64,000 nucleotides of DNA from Actinosynnema sp042752395 (GTDB lineage: Bacteria > Actinomycetota > Actinomycetes > Mycobacteriales > Pseudonocardiaceae). How positions within the stretch are numbered: the stretch's first letter is position 1; each line of letters opens with the position of its first letter. The notes beneath the pieces are model-generated. The model made no database searches. It worked only from the letters and a program-made list of their open reading frames with translations, and had not been told where the DNA came from. The stretch lies in the NCBI RefSeq assembly GCF_042752395.1, contig NZ_JBHYXZ010000027.1:1-64000 (forward strand), in the 5' to 3' direction. Below, piece by piece: positions 8,501-15,493 of the stretch. The translations under genes were made by a program, and so were the position numbers.

Positions 8501-9340
8501 ATGACCGACACCAGCGCGTTGGGCGCGGAAGTCGCGCAGATGTACGAACGGACCACCGCTCTCGTCGAGCTGATCTGGGGTCCGAACCTGCACTTCGGCT
8601 ACTGGACCGGCCCGCACGACGCGAGCGGGAAGGCCGAGGCGCAGGACCGGCTGACCGACCTGATGACCGAGCGCGTCCCGCTCGTCCCGGGGCAGCGCCT
8701 GCTGGACGTGGGGTGCGGGGTCGGCCACCCGGCGCTGCGGTTCGCCCGGCGGACGGGCGCGGACGTCGTCGGCGTGACGATCGCGCCCAACCAGGTGGCC
8801 GCCGCCACCGCCGCCGCCCGTGCCGAGGGGCTGGCCGACCGCGTCGCCTTCGACCTGGCCGACGCCGCCGCCCTGCCGTTCCCGGACCGCGGCTTCGACG
8901 GCGCGTGGGCGCTGGAGAGCATGCCGCACATGGAGGACCGCGCGGCGGTGCTGCGCGAAGTGGCCCGCGTGCTGCGGCCGGGCTCCCGGCTGGCGATGAC
9001 CGACGTGGCCCAGTGCGGGCCGCTGGAGGAGCGGCAGCACCGGGACCTGCGCGAGCGGATGCTGATCACCGCGCTGCCGCGGCCGGAGCTGCTGGGGTTG
9101 GTCGAGGCGGCCGGCTTCGAGGTCGAGGAGGTCCTGGACATCACCCGCAGCACCCTGCGCACCACGGACCTGACCAGGCAGGCGCTGGAGGGCGACCGGG
9201 ACGGGTTGTCGCTGCGGTACGGCGCGGAGACGGTCGAGCACCTGTTGCGCGTCCTGGACGTCTACGACGAGGCCGTGACGACGGGGATGGAGTACCTCCT
9301 GATCACCGCGCACCTGCCGGCGGCGGGGGCACGGGCGTGA
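8501..9340 (+). CDS. Class I SAM-dependent methyltransferase (paralogue 3)
   Basis: A 279-aa methyltransferase closely matching the two divergent upstream genes: MYERTTALVELIWGPNLHFG, SAM motif I LDVGCGVGHP at 69-78, and ALESMPHMEDRAAVLREVAR. The ATG at 8501 follows GGGAGCCCGGC; an in-frame GTG at 8459 would put the start against the operator-like inverted repeat and is less likely. Its stop codon overlaps the GTG of the next gene by 4 nt (GTGA), so the two are translationally coupled. The substrate is unknown. Confidence 0.85.
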   Translation: MTDTSALGAEVAQMYERTTALVELIWGPNLHFGYWTGPHDASGKAEAQDRLTDLMTERVPLVPGQRLLDVGCGVGHPALRFARRTGADVVGVTIAPNQVAAATAAARAEGLADRVAFDLADAAALPFPDRGFDGAWALESMPHMEDRAAVLREVARVLRPGSRLAMTDVAQCGPLEERQHRDLRERMLITALPRPELLGLVEAAGFEVEEVLDITRSTLRTTDLTRQALEGDRDGLSLRYGAETVEHLLRVLDVYDEAVTTGMEYLLITAHLPAAGARA

Positions 9341-10308
9341 GCGGGGGCCTGCGCGAGATGTCCGACCCGGAGTGGCGGGCGTTCGTCGGCCACGGGACGC
9401 GCACCGGCAAGCTGGCCACCGTCCGCGCCGACGGCAGGCCCCACGTCGTGCCGGTCTCGTTCGTGGTGCAGGGCTCCGAGGTGCTGTTCTTCACGGGGCC
9501 GGACACGGTCAAGGGCCGGGCGTTGCGGCACGAGCCGCGCTTCGCCCTGTGCGTGGACGACGAGCGCCCGCCGTTCGCGTTCGTCCTGCTCGAAGGCGAG
9601 GCGCAGGTCGACCGGACGAGCGAGCAGGTCCGCACCTGGGCCGCGCGCATCGCGACGCGCTACCTCGGTGCCGAGCACGCCGACGCGATCGCCCGGCGCA
9701 CCGAGGAACTGGGCGAGGTGCTGGTGCGCGGCCGCATCACCAAGGTCGTCGCCCGCACCGGCTCACCACCCGGCACCTCACCCGGCTCCCCGCCCGACAC
9801 TGCGACCGGGACGCCACCCGGCTCTCCGCCCGGCGCGGCGACCGGCACGCGACCCGGCCCTCAGCCCGACGCGGCGACCGGCACGCGACCCGGCCCTCAG
9901 CCCGACACGGCGACCGACGCGCGACCCGGTTCACAGCCCGGCGCGCCGGCCGTCGCTCCACCTGGCGCACTGTCCGGCACTGCGACCGGCGCGGGATCCG
10001 GCTCTCCGCCCGGCGCGCTGTCCGGCACCGCGGCCGGGACGTCGCCCGGCGCGGCGCACGGCTCAACGCCCGGCGTGCTGCCCGGAACGTCGCTCGGCGC
10101 GGCGACCGGCGTGCGACCCGGCGGGCCGATCGGCTCATCGGCCGGTGCGGTGGAGAGCGGCTTCGACGTCCCCGACGAGCCGGGGCGGACGAGCCACGCG
10201 GCCGGCCGGGGTGGCGGGCTGGAGGGGTTGCGGCAGCAGGGGGTGGTCGAGGACCGCACGGACGCGGGCCGCGACCGGTCGGTGTCCGCGGCGGACCAGC
10301 CGGTGTGA
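9337..10308 (+). CDS. PPOX-class (flavin/F420) oxidoreductase with long repetitive Pro/Gly/Thr tail
   Basis: The first 140 residues form a split-barrel pyridoxamine-phosphate-oxidase-like domain: WRAFVGHGTRTGKLATV, ADGRPHVVPVSFVV, then EVLFFTGPDTVKGRALRH and FALCVDDERPPFAFVLLEGE. This is the pattern of actinobacterial Rv1155-type F420- or FMN-dependent reductases, which reduce small-molecule substrates. The remaining 180 residues are low-complexity repeats of the type ATGTRPGPQPD and PPGTSPG with no known fold, at least double the usual length. The GTG start overlaps the methyltransferase stop by 4 nt; ATG at 9358 is an alternative. The cofactor and the methyltransferase partnership are inferred. 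The tail may be a recent expansion of a GC-rich repeat. Confidence 0.75.
   Translation: MSGGLREMSDPEWRAFVGHGTRTGKLATVRADGRPHVVPVSFVVQGSEVLFFTGPDTVKGRALRHEPRFALCVDDERPPFAFVLLEGEAQVDRTSEQVRTWAARIATRYLGAEHADAIARRTEELGEVLVRGRITKVVARTGSPPGTSPGSPPDTATGTPPGSPPGAATGTRPGPQPDAATGTRPGPQPDTATDARPGSQPGAPAVAPPGALSGTATGAGSGSPPGALSGTAAGTSPGAAHGSTPGVLPGTSLGAATGVRPGGPIGSSAGAVESGFDVPDEPGRTSHAAGRGGGLEGLRQQGVVEDRTDAGRDRSVSAADQPV
9835..9906 (+). repeat. 36-bp perfect tandem repeat inside the PPOX tail
   Basis: Positions 9835-9870 and 9871-9906 are identical 36-mers encoding ATGTRPGPQPDA units. Degenerate copies continue on both sides from about 9760 to 10140, giving the tail its Pro/Gly/Thr/Ala periodicity. The unit length keeps the frame, so expansion alters only tail length. 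Confidence 0.85.
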
Positions 10309-10473
10309 CGTGATCGCCACCCGCCGCCCCGGCGCGAGGGGCGCACGAGACGTCCGGTCCCCGGTGCGGCGGAGGCCGAACCGCGGCCGTGCCGCCCACG
10401 GGGGCCGGGTGCCCGGTCGGCGTCGCGGAGTCGCGCGGCGGCCGGCGATGGTGTCGAGTGAAGGAGACAACTG

Positions 10474-11007
10474 ATGACCAGCGATCTCAAGCAACGCAAG
10501 TACGACAAGGCGTTCGAGCGGTACGACACCGACCACAACGGTCGGATCGACCAGAGCGACATCGACGCGATGGTCGAGAAGTGGTGCCAGGCGCTCGGCG
10601 CGACGCCGGGTTCGGCCGAGGCGAGCAGGCTCAGCAAGCTCGCCTCCGACATGTGGACGCAGATCCGGCAGCACACCGACCTGGACACCGACCTGGCGAT
10701 CAGCAAGGACGAGTGGGCCTCGGCCGCCCAGGACCCGAGGTTCGTGGACGACGTCGCCGTGCCGTTCGCGCTGGCGGCCTTCGACGCGGCCGACTCGGAC
10801 GGCGACGGCCGGATCAGCCGGGAGGAGATGGCCAAGGCGCAGACCGAGGCCGGCATGTCGGATGGCGAGTCGCGGGAGGCGTTCGACAGGCTGGACGTCG
10901 ACCACGACGGCTACGTGAGCCGGGAGGAGTTCTCCAAGGCGGTGCGGGAGTTCTACCTCAGCGACGACCCGAACGCCAAGGGCAACCAGCTGGCGGGCAC
11001 CCTGTGA
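10474..11007 (+). CDS. Four-EF-hand calcium-binding protein (calerythrin-like)
   Basis: A 177-aa soluble Ca2+-binding protein, the same size and layout as calerythrin of Saccharopolyspora erythraea. Canonical 12-residue loops are DTDHNGRIDQSD (18-29), DSDGDGRISREE (107-118) and DVDHDGYVSREE (141-152). The second loop DLDTDLAISKDE (69-80) lacks the central Gly and probably does not bind, which is also the calerythrin pattern of three active hands and one silent hand. The first loop ends in Asp rather than Glu. AAGGAG lies 8 nt before the ATG at 10474. It stands alone between a 165-nt upstream gap and a convergent methyltransferase. It is likely a calcium buffer or signalling protein; no enzymatic domain is attached. 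Confidence 0.9.
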   Translation: MTSDLKQRKYDKAFERYDTDHNGRIDQSDIDAMVEKWCQALGATPGSAEASRLSKLASDMWTQIRQHTDLDTDLAISKDEWASAAQDPRFVDDVAVPFALAAFDAADSDGDGRISREEMAKAQTEAGMSDGESREAFDRLDVDHDGYVSREEFSKAVREFYLSDDPNAKGNQLAGTL

Positions 11008-11364
11008 TTCGCGGTGGGGTGCCGGTGCCCCGGTCCACCGGGCCGGGACGCGCACGACGATCACCCTCGACGTCCTGACCGGAGTGCGACCGGGGACGAT
11101 CGCGCTGCCGCGGGGCGACGCGCCGGGTGACACGCCACTTCGACCACGACCCGGCCGAGGTCCGCTACCGCGCCACCGCCGAGCGCCCGTCCGGGGCGCG
11201 CGTCACGCCGACGCGGTGGCGGCCCTCGGCTGGGACGACGCCCGACCGGGCGCAATGGCATGGCCGCGCTGCCGCGGCAAGCCGACTCGGCAATCGGCGG
11301 GCCGCGCCGCGCGGTAACCGGCGGGCCGCGCCGCGCAAGACCGGCCTCCCCGTGACGTCCACGA
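11008..11364. other. Convergent intergenic region with 18-bp direct repeat
   Basis: This 357-nt gap between convergent genes has short open frames but none with a ribosome site or recognisable protein. It contains a direct repeat of 18 bp (CGGCGGGCCGCGCCGCGC) at 11295-11312 and 11319-11336, separated by 6 nt. The self-complementary GGCCGCGCC within each copy could fold as a transcription stop for either gene, but no T-run follows. Nothing else is seen. Confidence 0.5.
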
Positions 11365-12105
11365 TCAGATCAGCTGGAACTCGTAGATGGACGAGTCGAT
11401 GTGGACCATGCCGTACGCGTCCGCGGCGTCGGCGATGGCCGGGGTCCACCCGATCAGCGCGCCGGGGATCTCGATCCGGTTCGAGCGGTGCTTGCGCACG
11501 GCGAAGCCCATCCGCCCGGCGAGCGCGACGATCGACTTCGGGTCGCCCATCGTGTCGCTGGTGTTCATGTAGACGCGCGCGCCGTCCGCGAGGTGCGGCT
11601 TCACCTCGTGAAAGAACCGCTGGTGCAGCGCGTAGCCCGGGTCGAACACCGAGCGCTCGATCGGCCGGTCGTAGGTCCGGTTCTCCCGCGCCCGCACGAG
11701 GGGCGGGTTGGAGACGACCAGGTCGAACACGTCCGCCGGACCGAGGTCGCCGAACAGGTCGCTCGTCCGGGCCTCGACCGCGCCCGCGACGTCGTGCGCC
11801 TTGGCGTTCAGCTCGGTGTTGGCCACGGCCGCCGGGTTGATGTCGGCGGCGACGACGCGCGCGCACCCGCTCCGGGCGGCCACCACGCTCGTCACGCCCG
11901 CGCCGCACCCGATTTCCAGGAAACGCGTCCCGGGACCGAACGGCAAAGCGGAGGTGAACGACTCGGTCGCGGGATCCGGCGGCCACACCTCGGGCAGCAC
12001 GGTCCAGTCCAATCCCATGAGCTGTTTCGTGCCGCCCACCTTGAGGAGGTCGTCGGCCTGGGCGACCAACCAGTCGCCCACATCTTCGGCGAACGTTCTG
12101 TCCAC
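11365..12105 (-). CDS. SAM-dependent methyltransferase of the NPPL (HemK/PrmA-like) type
   Basis: About 246 aa. SAM motif I is FLEIGCGAGVTSVVAA; the acidic partner strand is RVVAADINPAAV; and the hallmark motif IV is DLVVSNPPLV, which in N6-adenine and N5-glutamine methyltransferases holds the target amide or amine nitrogen. It therefore probably methylates a nitrogen on protein, RNA or a small molecule. I start it at the GTG at 12105, because GGGGGAC lies just upstream and a good sigma70-like promoter (12225-12253) would begin transcription near 12218. The frame is open to an ATG at 12261, but that ATG lies upstream of this promoter and the extra residues look non-coding. It converges with the EF-hand gene. 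The target is not identifiable from sequence. Confidence 0.75.
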   Translation of the reverse strand: MDRTFAEDVGDWLVAQADDLLKVGGTKQLMGLDWTVLPEVWPPDPATESFTSALPFGPGTRFLEIGCGAGVTSVVAARSGCARVVAADINPAAVANTELNAKAHDVAGAVEARTSDLFGDLGPADVFDLVVSNPPLVRARENRTYDRPIERSVFDPGYALHQRFFHEVKPHLADGARVYMNTSDTMGDPKSIVALAGRMGFAVRKHRSNRIEIPGALIGWTPAIADAADAYGMVHIDSSIYEFQLI

Positions 12106-12224
12106 GGTTGTCCCCCAACGGGTTCGGAAGTGTCGCCGGAGCGATTCGGCGAGAGTCGGCCGGCGGGGCCCGGGCGCGCCGAATCGCGCGAAGAAGCCCG
12201 CATTGCCCCCTTCGGTTCCGACGC

Positions 12225-12253
12225 ATGCTAGACCTTGCCCAGAGGGCCGACAA
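12225..12253 (-). promoter_or_regulatory. Candidate sigma70-type promoter of the NPPL methyltransferase
   Basis: On the minus strand TTGTCG (12253-12248) and TAGCAT (12230-12225) are separated by exactly 17 bp. They lie about 115 nt upstream of the preferred GTG start at 12105. The match to TTGACA/TATAAT is partial but the spacing is ideal. Confidence 0.45.
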
Positions 12254-12780
12254 GGGTGCATTCGACCGACACGTCTTCGGTTAACGTGAACGAGAGGTGA
12301 AGCCGGCTTGAGGTGTCGCCGGCGCGCCCGTCCGTGAATCCCGGCGAAATGAGACGGTGCTCGTCCCGTTGCGGGACCACGTAGTCACCGCCACTTCCTG
12401 TGGCACCGCGCGGCGGTCGTGCGGCACGGGCATTGACCGCCTCTTAACTTCGCCCAAAATCCCGGTCAAATCCGCTGTAAAAGCCCGTCGCGCACGGTCG
12501 TGAGCGAGTCTCGGGAACGCTCCCGCAACCGCCTTCACGCCGGTCCTGAGGTGACGGTGCGTGTCCGGGTCTCCGGCTCGGGTGTCATCGTCGCAGGTCA
12601 GAGCCCCTGTCAGGCAGTCGGATCGCAGGTCGGCCGCGCTCGTTCCCGCAGGCCGTGATCGTCCGGGCCCGCGGCCGGCACCCGCCCGAATGTGAGACTT
12701 TTCCGGATTTTCACCGGTGCGAGGAATGTGGCGCCGGTGCCGGTGTTTGGCCAGTCCAGACGGGTCGGCCTAACGCAGAT

Positions 12781-12836
12781 CAAGATCAACTTGTCGCCCC
12801 TGTCGGCAATGTGGCGTGGCGAGAACCAAGATCAAC
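12781..12836. repeat. 10-bp direct repeats, candidate activator boxes
   Basis: CAAGATCAAC occurs at 12781-12790 and again at 12827-12836, 46 bp apart. The first copy is preceded by a further overlapping AGATCAA. Identical AT-containing words this close are unusual in this GC background and could be activator-binding sites. The function is inferred only. Confidence 0.35.
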
Positions 12837-12926
12837 AGCGCCGATCGACCCCGCCGGCCTCCTTCACGGCATGACTTCTCGGTCGGTCCGGTGAATGTCC
12901 CGCACGCACAGGCCGCAATCGTGCGA

Positions 12927-12982
12927 CTACCTGCGGTAGCTTCGGTGAAACCTTTACGTGCCTGCGGCGTTCTGTGTATTCT
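12927..12982 (+). promoter_or_regulatory. Candidate operon promoter with adjacent dyad
   Basis: TTTACG (12953-12958) and TATTCT (12977-12982) are 18 bp apart. A perfect inverted repeat CTACC-TGC-GGTAG (12927-12939) ends 13 bp upstream of the -35-like box. Transcription from here would give a leader of about 290 nt before the first gene at 13278. It is a reasonable but unproven promoter and operator. Confidence 0.35.
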
Positions 12983-13277
12983 CCCTGGCACGGAACGTAC
13001 GAATCGGACGTAGCGTGCAAACGGCGTAGTGAAAGCCTCCCAACGGGCGAGAGGTCCGGGAAGGGGTTGATCTCGCATGGTTCGGGCAGGCTGCGTCCGC
13101 ATATTTCGGATTGGGTGGGTCCGAAGGACGGTGTAATCGGGCGCGAAGCACGCGTCGGCGTCTTGTCAGCCATTGGCATCACGTCGATGGGCGGCGCGCG
13201 CGAAAAAAGAATGTACGTGCGGGGACGTTCGGGGGCGCCCGGGCGCACCCTTCCTTCATTACAGGGGTAGTTGGGGA

Positions 13278-14132
13278 ATGGCGACAGTAGGGGTCATCGG
13301 GGCGGGCGTGATGGGCAAGGACGTGGCCATCACGTGCGCCGCCAACGGGTACGACGTGGTGCTGTCCGATCACGATCCCGACGTGCTGGCCGCGGCGCCC
13401 CGGGACGTCCGCCGGCTCGTCCGCGAGTTCCGGATGATGTCCCCGGCCACGGCCTCCTGGAAGACCGACGACGTCCTCGGCCGCATCCGCTTCACCGCCG
13501 ACCTCGCCGACCTGGCCCGGGTGGACTGGGTCGTCGAGAACATCGTCGAGGACCTGGCCGCGAAGGAGCGGCTGTACCTGCGCCTGCGCGACGTCTGCGG
13601 CCCGGACGTCAAGATCGCCGCGAACACGAGCTGCATCTCCATCACCAAGCTCGCCGCCGCCACCGCCCACCCCGACAACGTCGTCGGCATCCACTTCATG
13701 AACCCGGTGCCGCTGCTGGAGTGCGCGGAGGTCGTGCGCGGCTTCCACACCTCCGACGACACGATCAAGCAAGCCGAGGAGTTCGTCGGGTCGCTCGGCA
13801 AGCGCGCCGTCGTGGTCAACGACATGCCCGGCTTCGTCTCCAACCGGCTGTCACACCTGTTCATGAACGAGGCGGCGTTCCTGGTGCACGACGGCGTCGC
13901 CGAGCCCGAGCAGGTGGACGCCATCTTCAAGCTCGGCTACGGGCACAAGATGGGTCCGCTGGAGACCGCCGACCTGATCGGCCTCGACACCGTCGTCAAC
14001 TCCCTGAACGTGCTCTACGAGGAGTTCCAGGACAGCAAGTTCCGGTGCTGCCCGACGCTCAAGAAGATGGTCGCCGCCGGCCTGCTCGGCCGCAAGAGCG
14101 GCCAGGGGTTCTACACGTACTCGAAGCACTGA
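13278..14132 (+). CDS. FkbK-like 3-hydroxyacyl-ACP dehydrogenase (hydroxymalonyl-ACP pathway)
   Basis: A 284-aa homologue of 3-hydroxybutyryl-CoA dehydrogenase that, in FkbK/AsmG/ZmaG-type pathways, oxidises the C3 hydroxyl of glyceryl-ACP. The NAD-binding start is VGVIGAGVMGKDVAITCA (about 4-21); ANTSCISITKL carries the catalytic Ser/Asn region and VGIHFMNPVPLLE the His of the Glu-His pair. GYGHKMGPLETADLIGLDT marks the C-terminal helical domain. The ATG at 13278 follows TTGGGG; the upstream open frame is non-coding leader. It is the first gene of the operon and is followed by FkbH, FkbJ and FkbI homologues, which fixes the pathway role. The family is seen; the ACP-bound substrate is inferred from context. 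Confidence 0.88.
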   Translation: MATVGVIGAGVMGKDVAITCAANGYDVVLSDHDPDVLAAAPRDVRRLVREFRMMSPATASWKTDDVLGRIRFTADLADLARVDWVVENIVEDLAAKERLYLRLRDVCGPDVKIAANTSCISITKLAAATAHPDNVVGIHFMNPVPLLECAEVVRGFHTSDDTIKQAEEFVGSLGKRAVVVNDMPGFVSNRLSHLFMNEAAFLVHDGVAEPEQVDAIFKLGYGHKMGPLETADLIGLDTVVNSLNVLYEEFQDSKFRCCPTLKKMVAAGLLGRKSGQGFYTYSKH

Positions 14133-14178
14133 CCCGCGCGGACGCCGGGGCAGTGATCATGTTGGGGGACGTCGAAAC

Positions 14179-15204
14179 ATGAAGATGGTCAAGTGCGTCG
14201 TGTGGGACCTCGACGACACGCTGTGGCACGGCACCCTCTCCGCGGGCGACGACCTCGTCCTGCGCGACGGGGTGGTGGACCTGGTCAAGGCGCTGGACGC
14301 CCGCGGCATCCTCCAGTCGGTCGCCAGCAAGAACAACCACGACGACGCGATGCGCAAGCTGGAGGAGCTGGGCCTCGCCGAGTACTTCCTGTACCCGCAG
14401 ATCAACTGGAACAGCAAGTCCAGCTCCGTCGCCGCGATCCGCGAGAAGCTCAACATCGGCATCGACACGATCCTGTTCGTGGACGACCAGCCGTTCGAGC
14501 GCGACGAGGTCGCCTTCGCCCACCCCGAGGTTGAGACGGTCGACTCCGCCGAGCTGGGCGGCCTGCTGTCGATGCCCCGGCTGAGCCCCAAGGTCGTGAC
14601 CGCGGACGCGAGCCGCCGCCGCCTCATGTACCTGGAGGACCAGGCGCGCAACGAGGCCGAGCTGGACTACCAGGGCGCGGCGGACGAGTTCCTGGGCAGC
14701 CTCGGCATGATCTTCTCGATCTCCCGCGCCAAGGACGACGACCTGCTGCGCCTGGAGGAGCTGACCGAGCGCACCAACCAGCTCAACTCGACCGGCATCC
14801 AGTACTCGTACGAGCAGTTGGACGAGCTGATGCGCAGCCCGGACCACGACCTGTGGGTGTGCGAGCTGACCGACCGCTACGGCTCGTACGGCAAGATCGG
14901 CATGGCCCTGGTGGAGAAGCAGGACGACCGCTGGACGATCAACCTCCTGCTGATGTCCTGCCGAACGGTGTCCAAGGGCGTGGGCACGGTCCTGCTGTCG
15001 TTCCTGCTGAAGCGCGCCGCCGAGCACGGCAAGCGCCTGTTCGCCCGCTTCCGCCGCACGGACCGCAACCGCCAGATGCTGCTGACCTACCAGCTCGCCA
15101 ACTTCCGCGTGGTGTGGCAGGAGGGCAGCGACTACCTGTACGAGCACGACCTCGCGGTCCGCCAGGAATACCCCGAGTACATCAAGGTCGAGATCGATGC
15201 ATGA
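14179..15204 (+). CDS. fkbH: FkbH-like HAD-superfamily protein, glyceryl-ACP formation
   Basis: A 341-aa FkbH-family protein. These enzymes take 1,3-bisphosphoglycerate, remove phosphate and transfer the glyceryl group to a dedicated ACP. The HAD nucleophile motif is VWDLDDTLWHG (8-18, Asp10 and Asp12), followed by ILFVDDQPFERDE and the C-terminal GNAT-like half with LLMSCRTVSKGVG, where the family's conserved Cys sits. The length is normal for the family. A GGGGGA box precedes the ATG at 14179. Its stop overlaps the ACP start (ATG at 15197), so dehydrogenase, FkbH, ACP and acyl-CoA dehydrogenase form one translationally linked cassette that supplies a C2-oxygenated extender unit to the assembly line. 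Confidence 0.92.
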   Translation: MKMVKCVVWDLDDTLWHGTLSAGDDLVLRDGVVDLVKALDARGILQSVASKNNHDDAMRKLEELGLAEYFLYPQINWNSKSSSVAAIREKLNIGIDTILFVDDQPFERDEVAFAHPEVETVDSAELGGLLSMPRLSPKVVTADASRRRLMYLEDQARNEAELDYQGAADEFLGSLGMIFSISRAKDDDLLRLEELTERTNQLNSTGIQYSYEQLDELMRSPDHDLWVCELTDRYGSYGKIGMALVEKQDDRWTINLLLMSCRTVSKGVGTVLLSFLLKRAAEHGKRLFARFRRTDRNRQMLLTYQLANFRVVWQEGSDYLYEHDLAVRQEYPEYIKVEIDA

Positions 15205-15493
15205 CGAGGCGGTGGTGAACATGGCAGACGTCACGGTGGCGGACGCCGCGACCCGGATCCGGGCCTACCTGCGGGACAACATGACCGCGTTCAAGGACGT
15301 CGAGCTGGACGACGAGGACAACATCTTCGAGCGGGGCTTCTTCACGTCGCTGTTCGCCATGCAGCTCCTGCACTACGTCGAGTCCACGTTCGACGTCGAG
15401 GTGCCGGACGACTACATCGTGCTGCGGAACTTCAGCTCGGTCCGCCGCCTCGCGGACATGGTCGGCGAACTGAAGAGCGCGTCGGGTGAGTGA
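15197..15493 (+). CDS. FkbJ-like free-standing acyl carrier protein
   Basis: A 98-aa carrier protein on which glyceryl would be oxidised to hydroxymalonyl. The phosphopantetheine site is in ERGFFTSLFAMQLL (Ser51): the usual D-S-L context is replaced by T-S-L, which is typical of FkbJ-type ACPs. Acidic helix ELDDEDNIFE and EVPDDYIVLRNFSSVRRLADM complete the fold. The ATG at 15197 overlaps the FkbH stop by 8 nt; a second ATG at 15221 would give 90 aa and is equally plausible. Its own stop overlaps the GTG of the next gene. It would be primed by a phosphopantetheinyl transferase not present in this window. Confidence 0.88.
   Translation: MHDEAVVNMADVTVADAATRIRAYLRDNMTAFKDVELDDEDNIFERGFFTSLFAMQLLHYVESTFDVEVPDDYIVLRNFSSVRRLADMVGELKSASGE

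Larger units (their letters stand above)
12262..13277. promoter_or_regulatory. One-kilobase non-coding region upstream of the biosynthetic operon
   Basis: No open frame here has a ribosome site, codon bias or recognisable product, and GC content drops visibly from about 12,440 onward. It holds several candidate control elements: 10-bp direct repeats CAAGATCAAC at 12781-12790 and 12827-12836, the dyad CTACC-TGC-GGTAG at 12927-12939, a promoter-like pair at 12953-12982, and a hairpin TTCGGA-N9-TCCGAA at 13105-13125 in the presumed leader. It is the only long gap before a roughly 42-kb single-strand gene run, so the main control of the cluster probably sits here. No pathway regulator gene lies next to it. 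Confidence 0.55.

Noticed and set aside
9760..10140. Possible CRISPR-like or satellite array in the repetitive PPOX tail
   Set aside because: Repeats are contiguous, in frame and coding, without unique spacers; no cas genes nearby.
11127..11840. Plus-strand frame starting MTRHFDHDPAEVRYRAT
   Set aside because: The first 50 residues look protein-like, but the frame runs antisense into the methyltransferase gene and the rest is Arg/Ser-rich shadow; no start signal.
11365..12105. The NPPL methyltransferase as the missing FkbG
   Set aside because: FkbG proteins are catechol-OMT-like O-methyltransferases without an NPP(Y/L) motif; this protein is an N-methyltransferase type.
12655..12894. A 79-codon plus-strand frame with CEECGAG, and neighbouring minus-strand frames in the 1-kb gap
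   Set aside because: No ribosome site, no codon bias and no recognisable domain; the two Cys pairs are not spaced as a zinc knuckle. Treated as non-coding control region.
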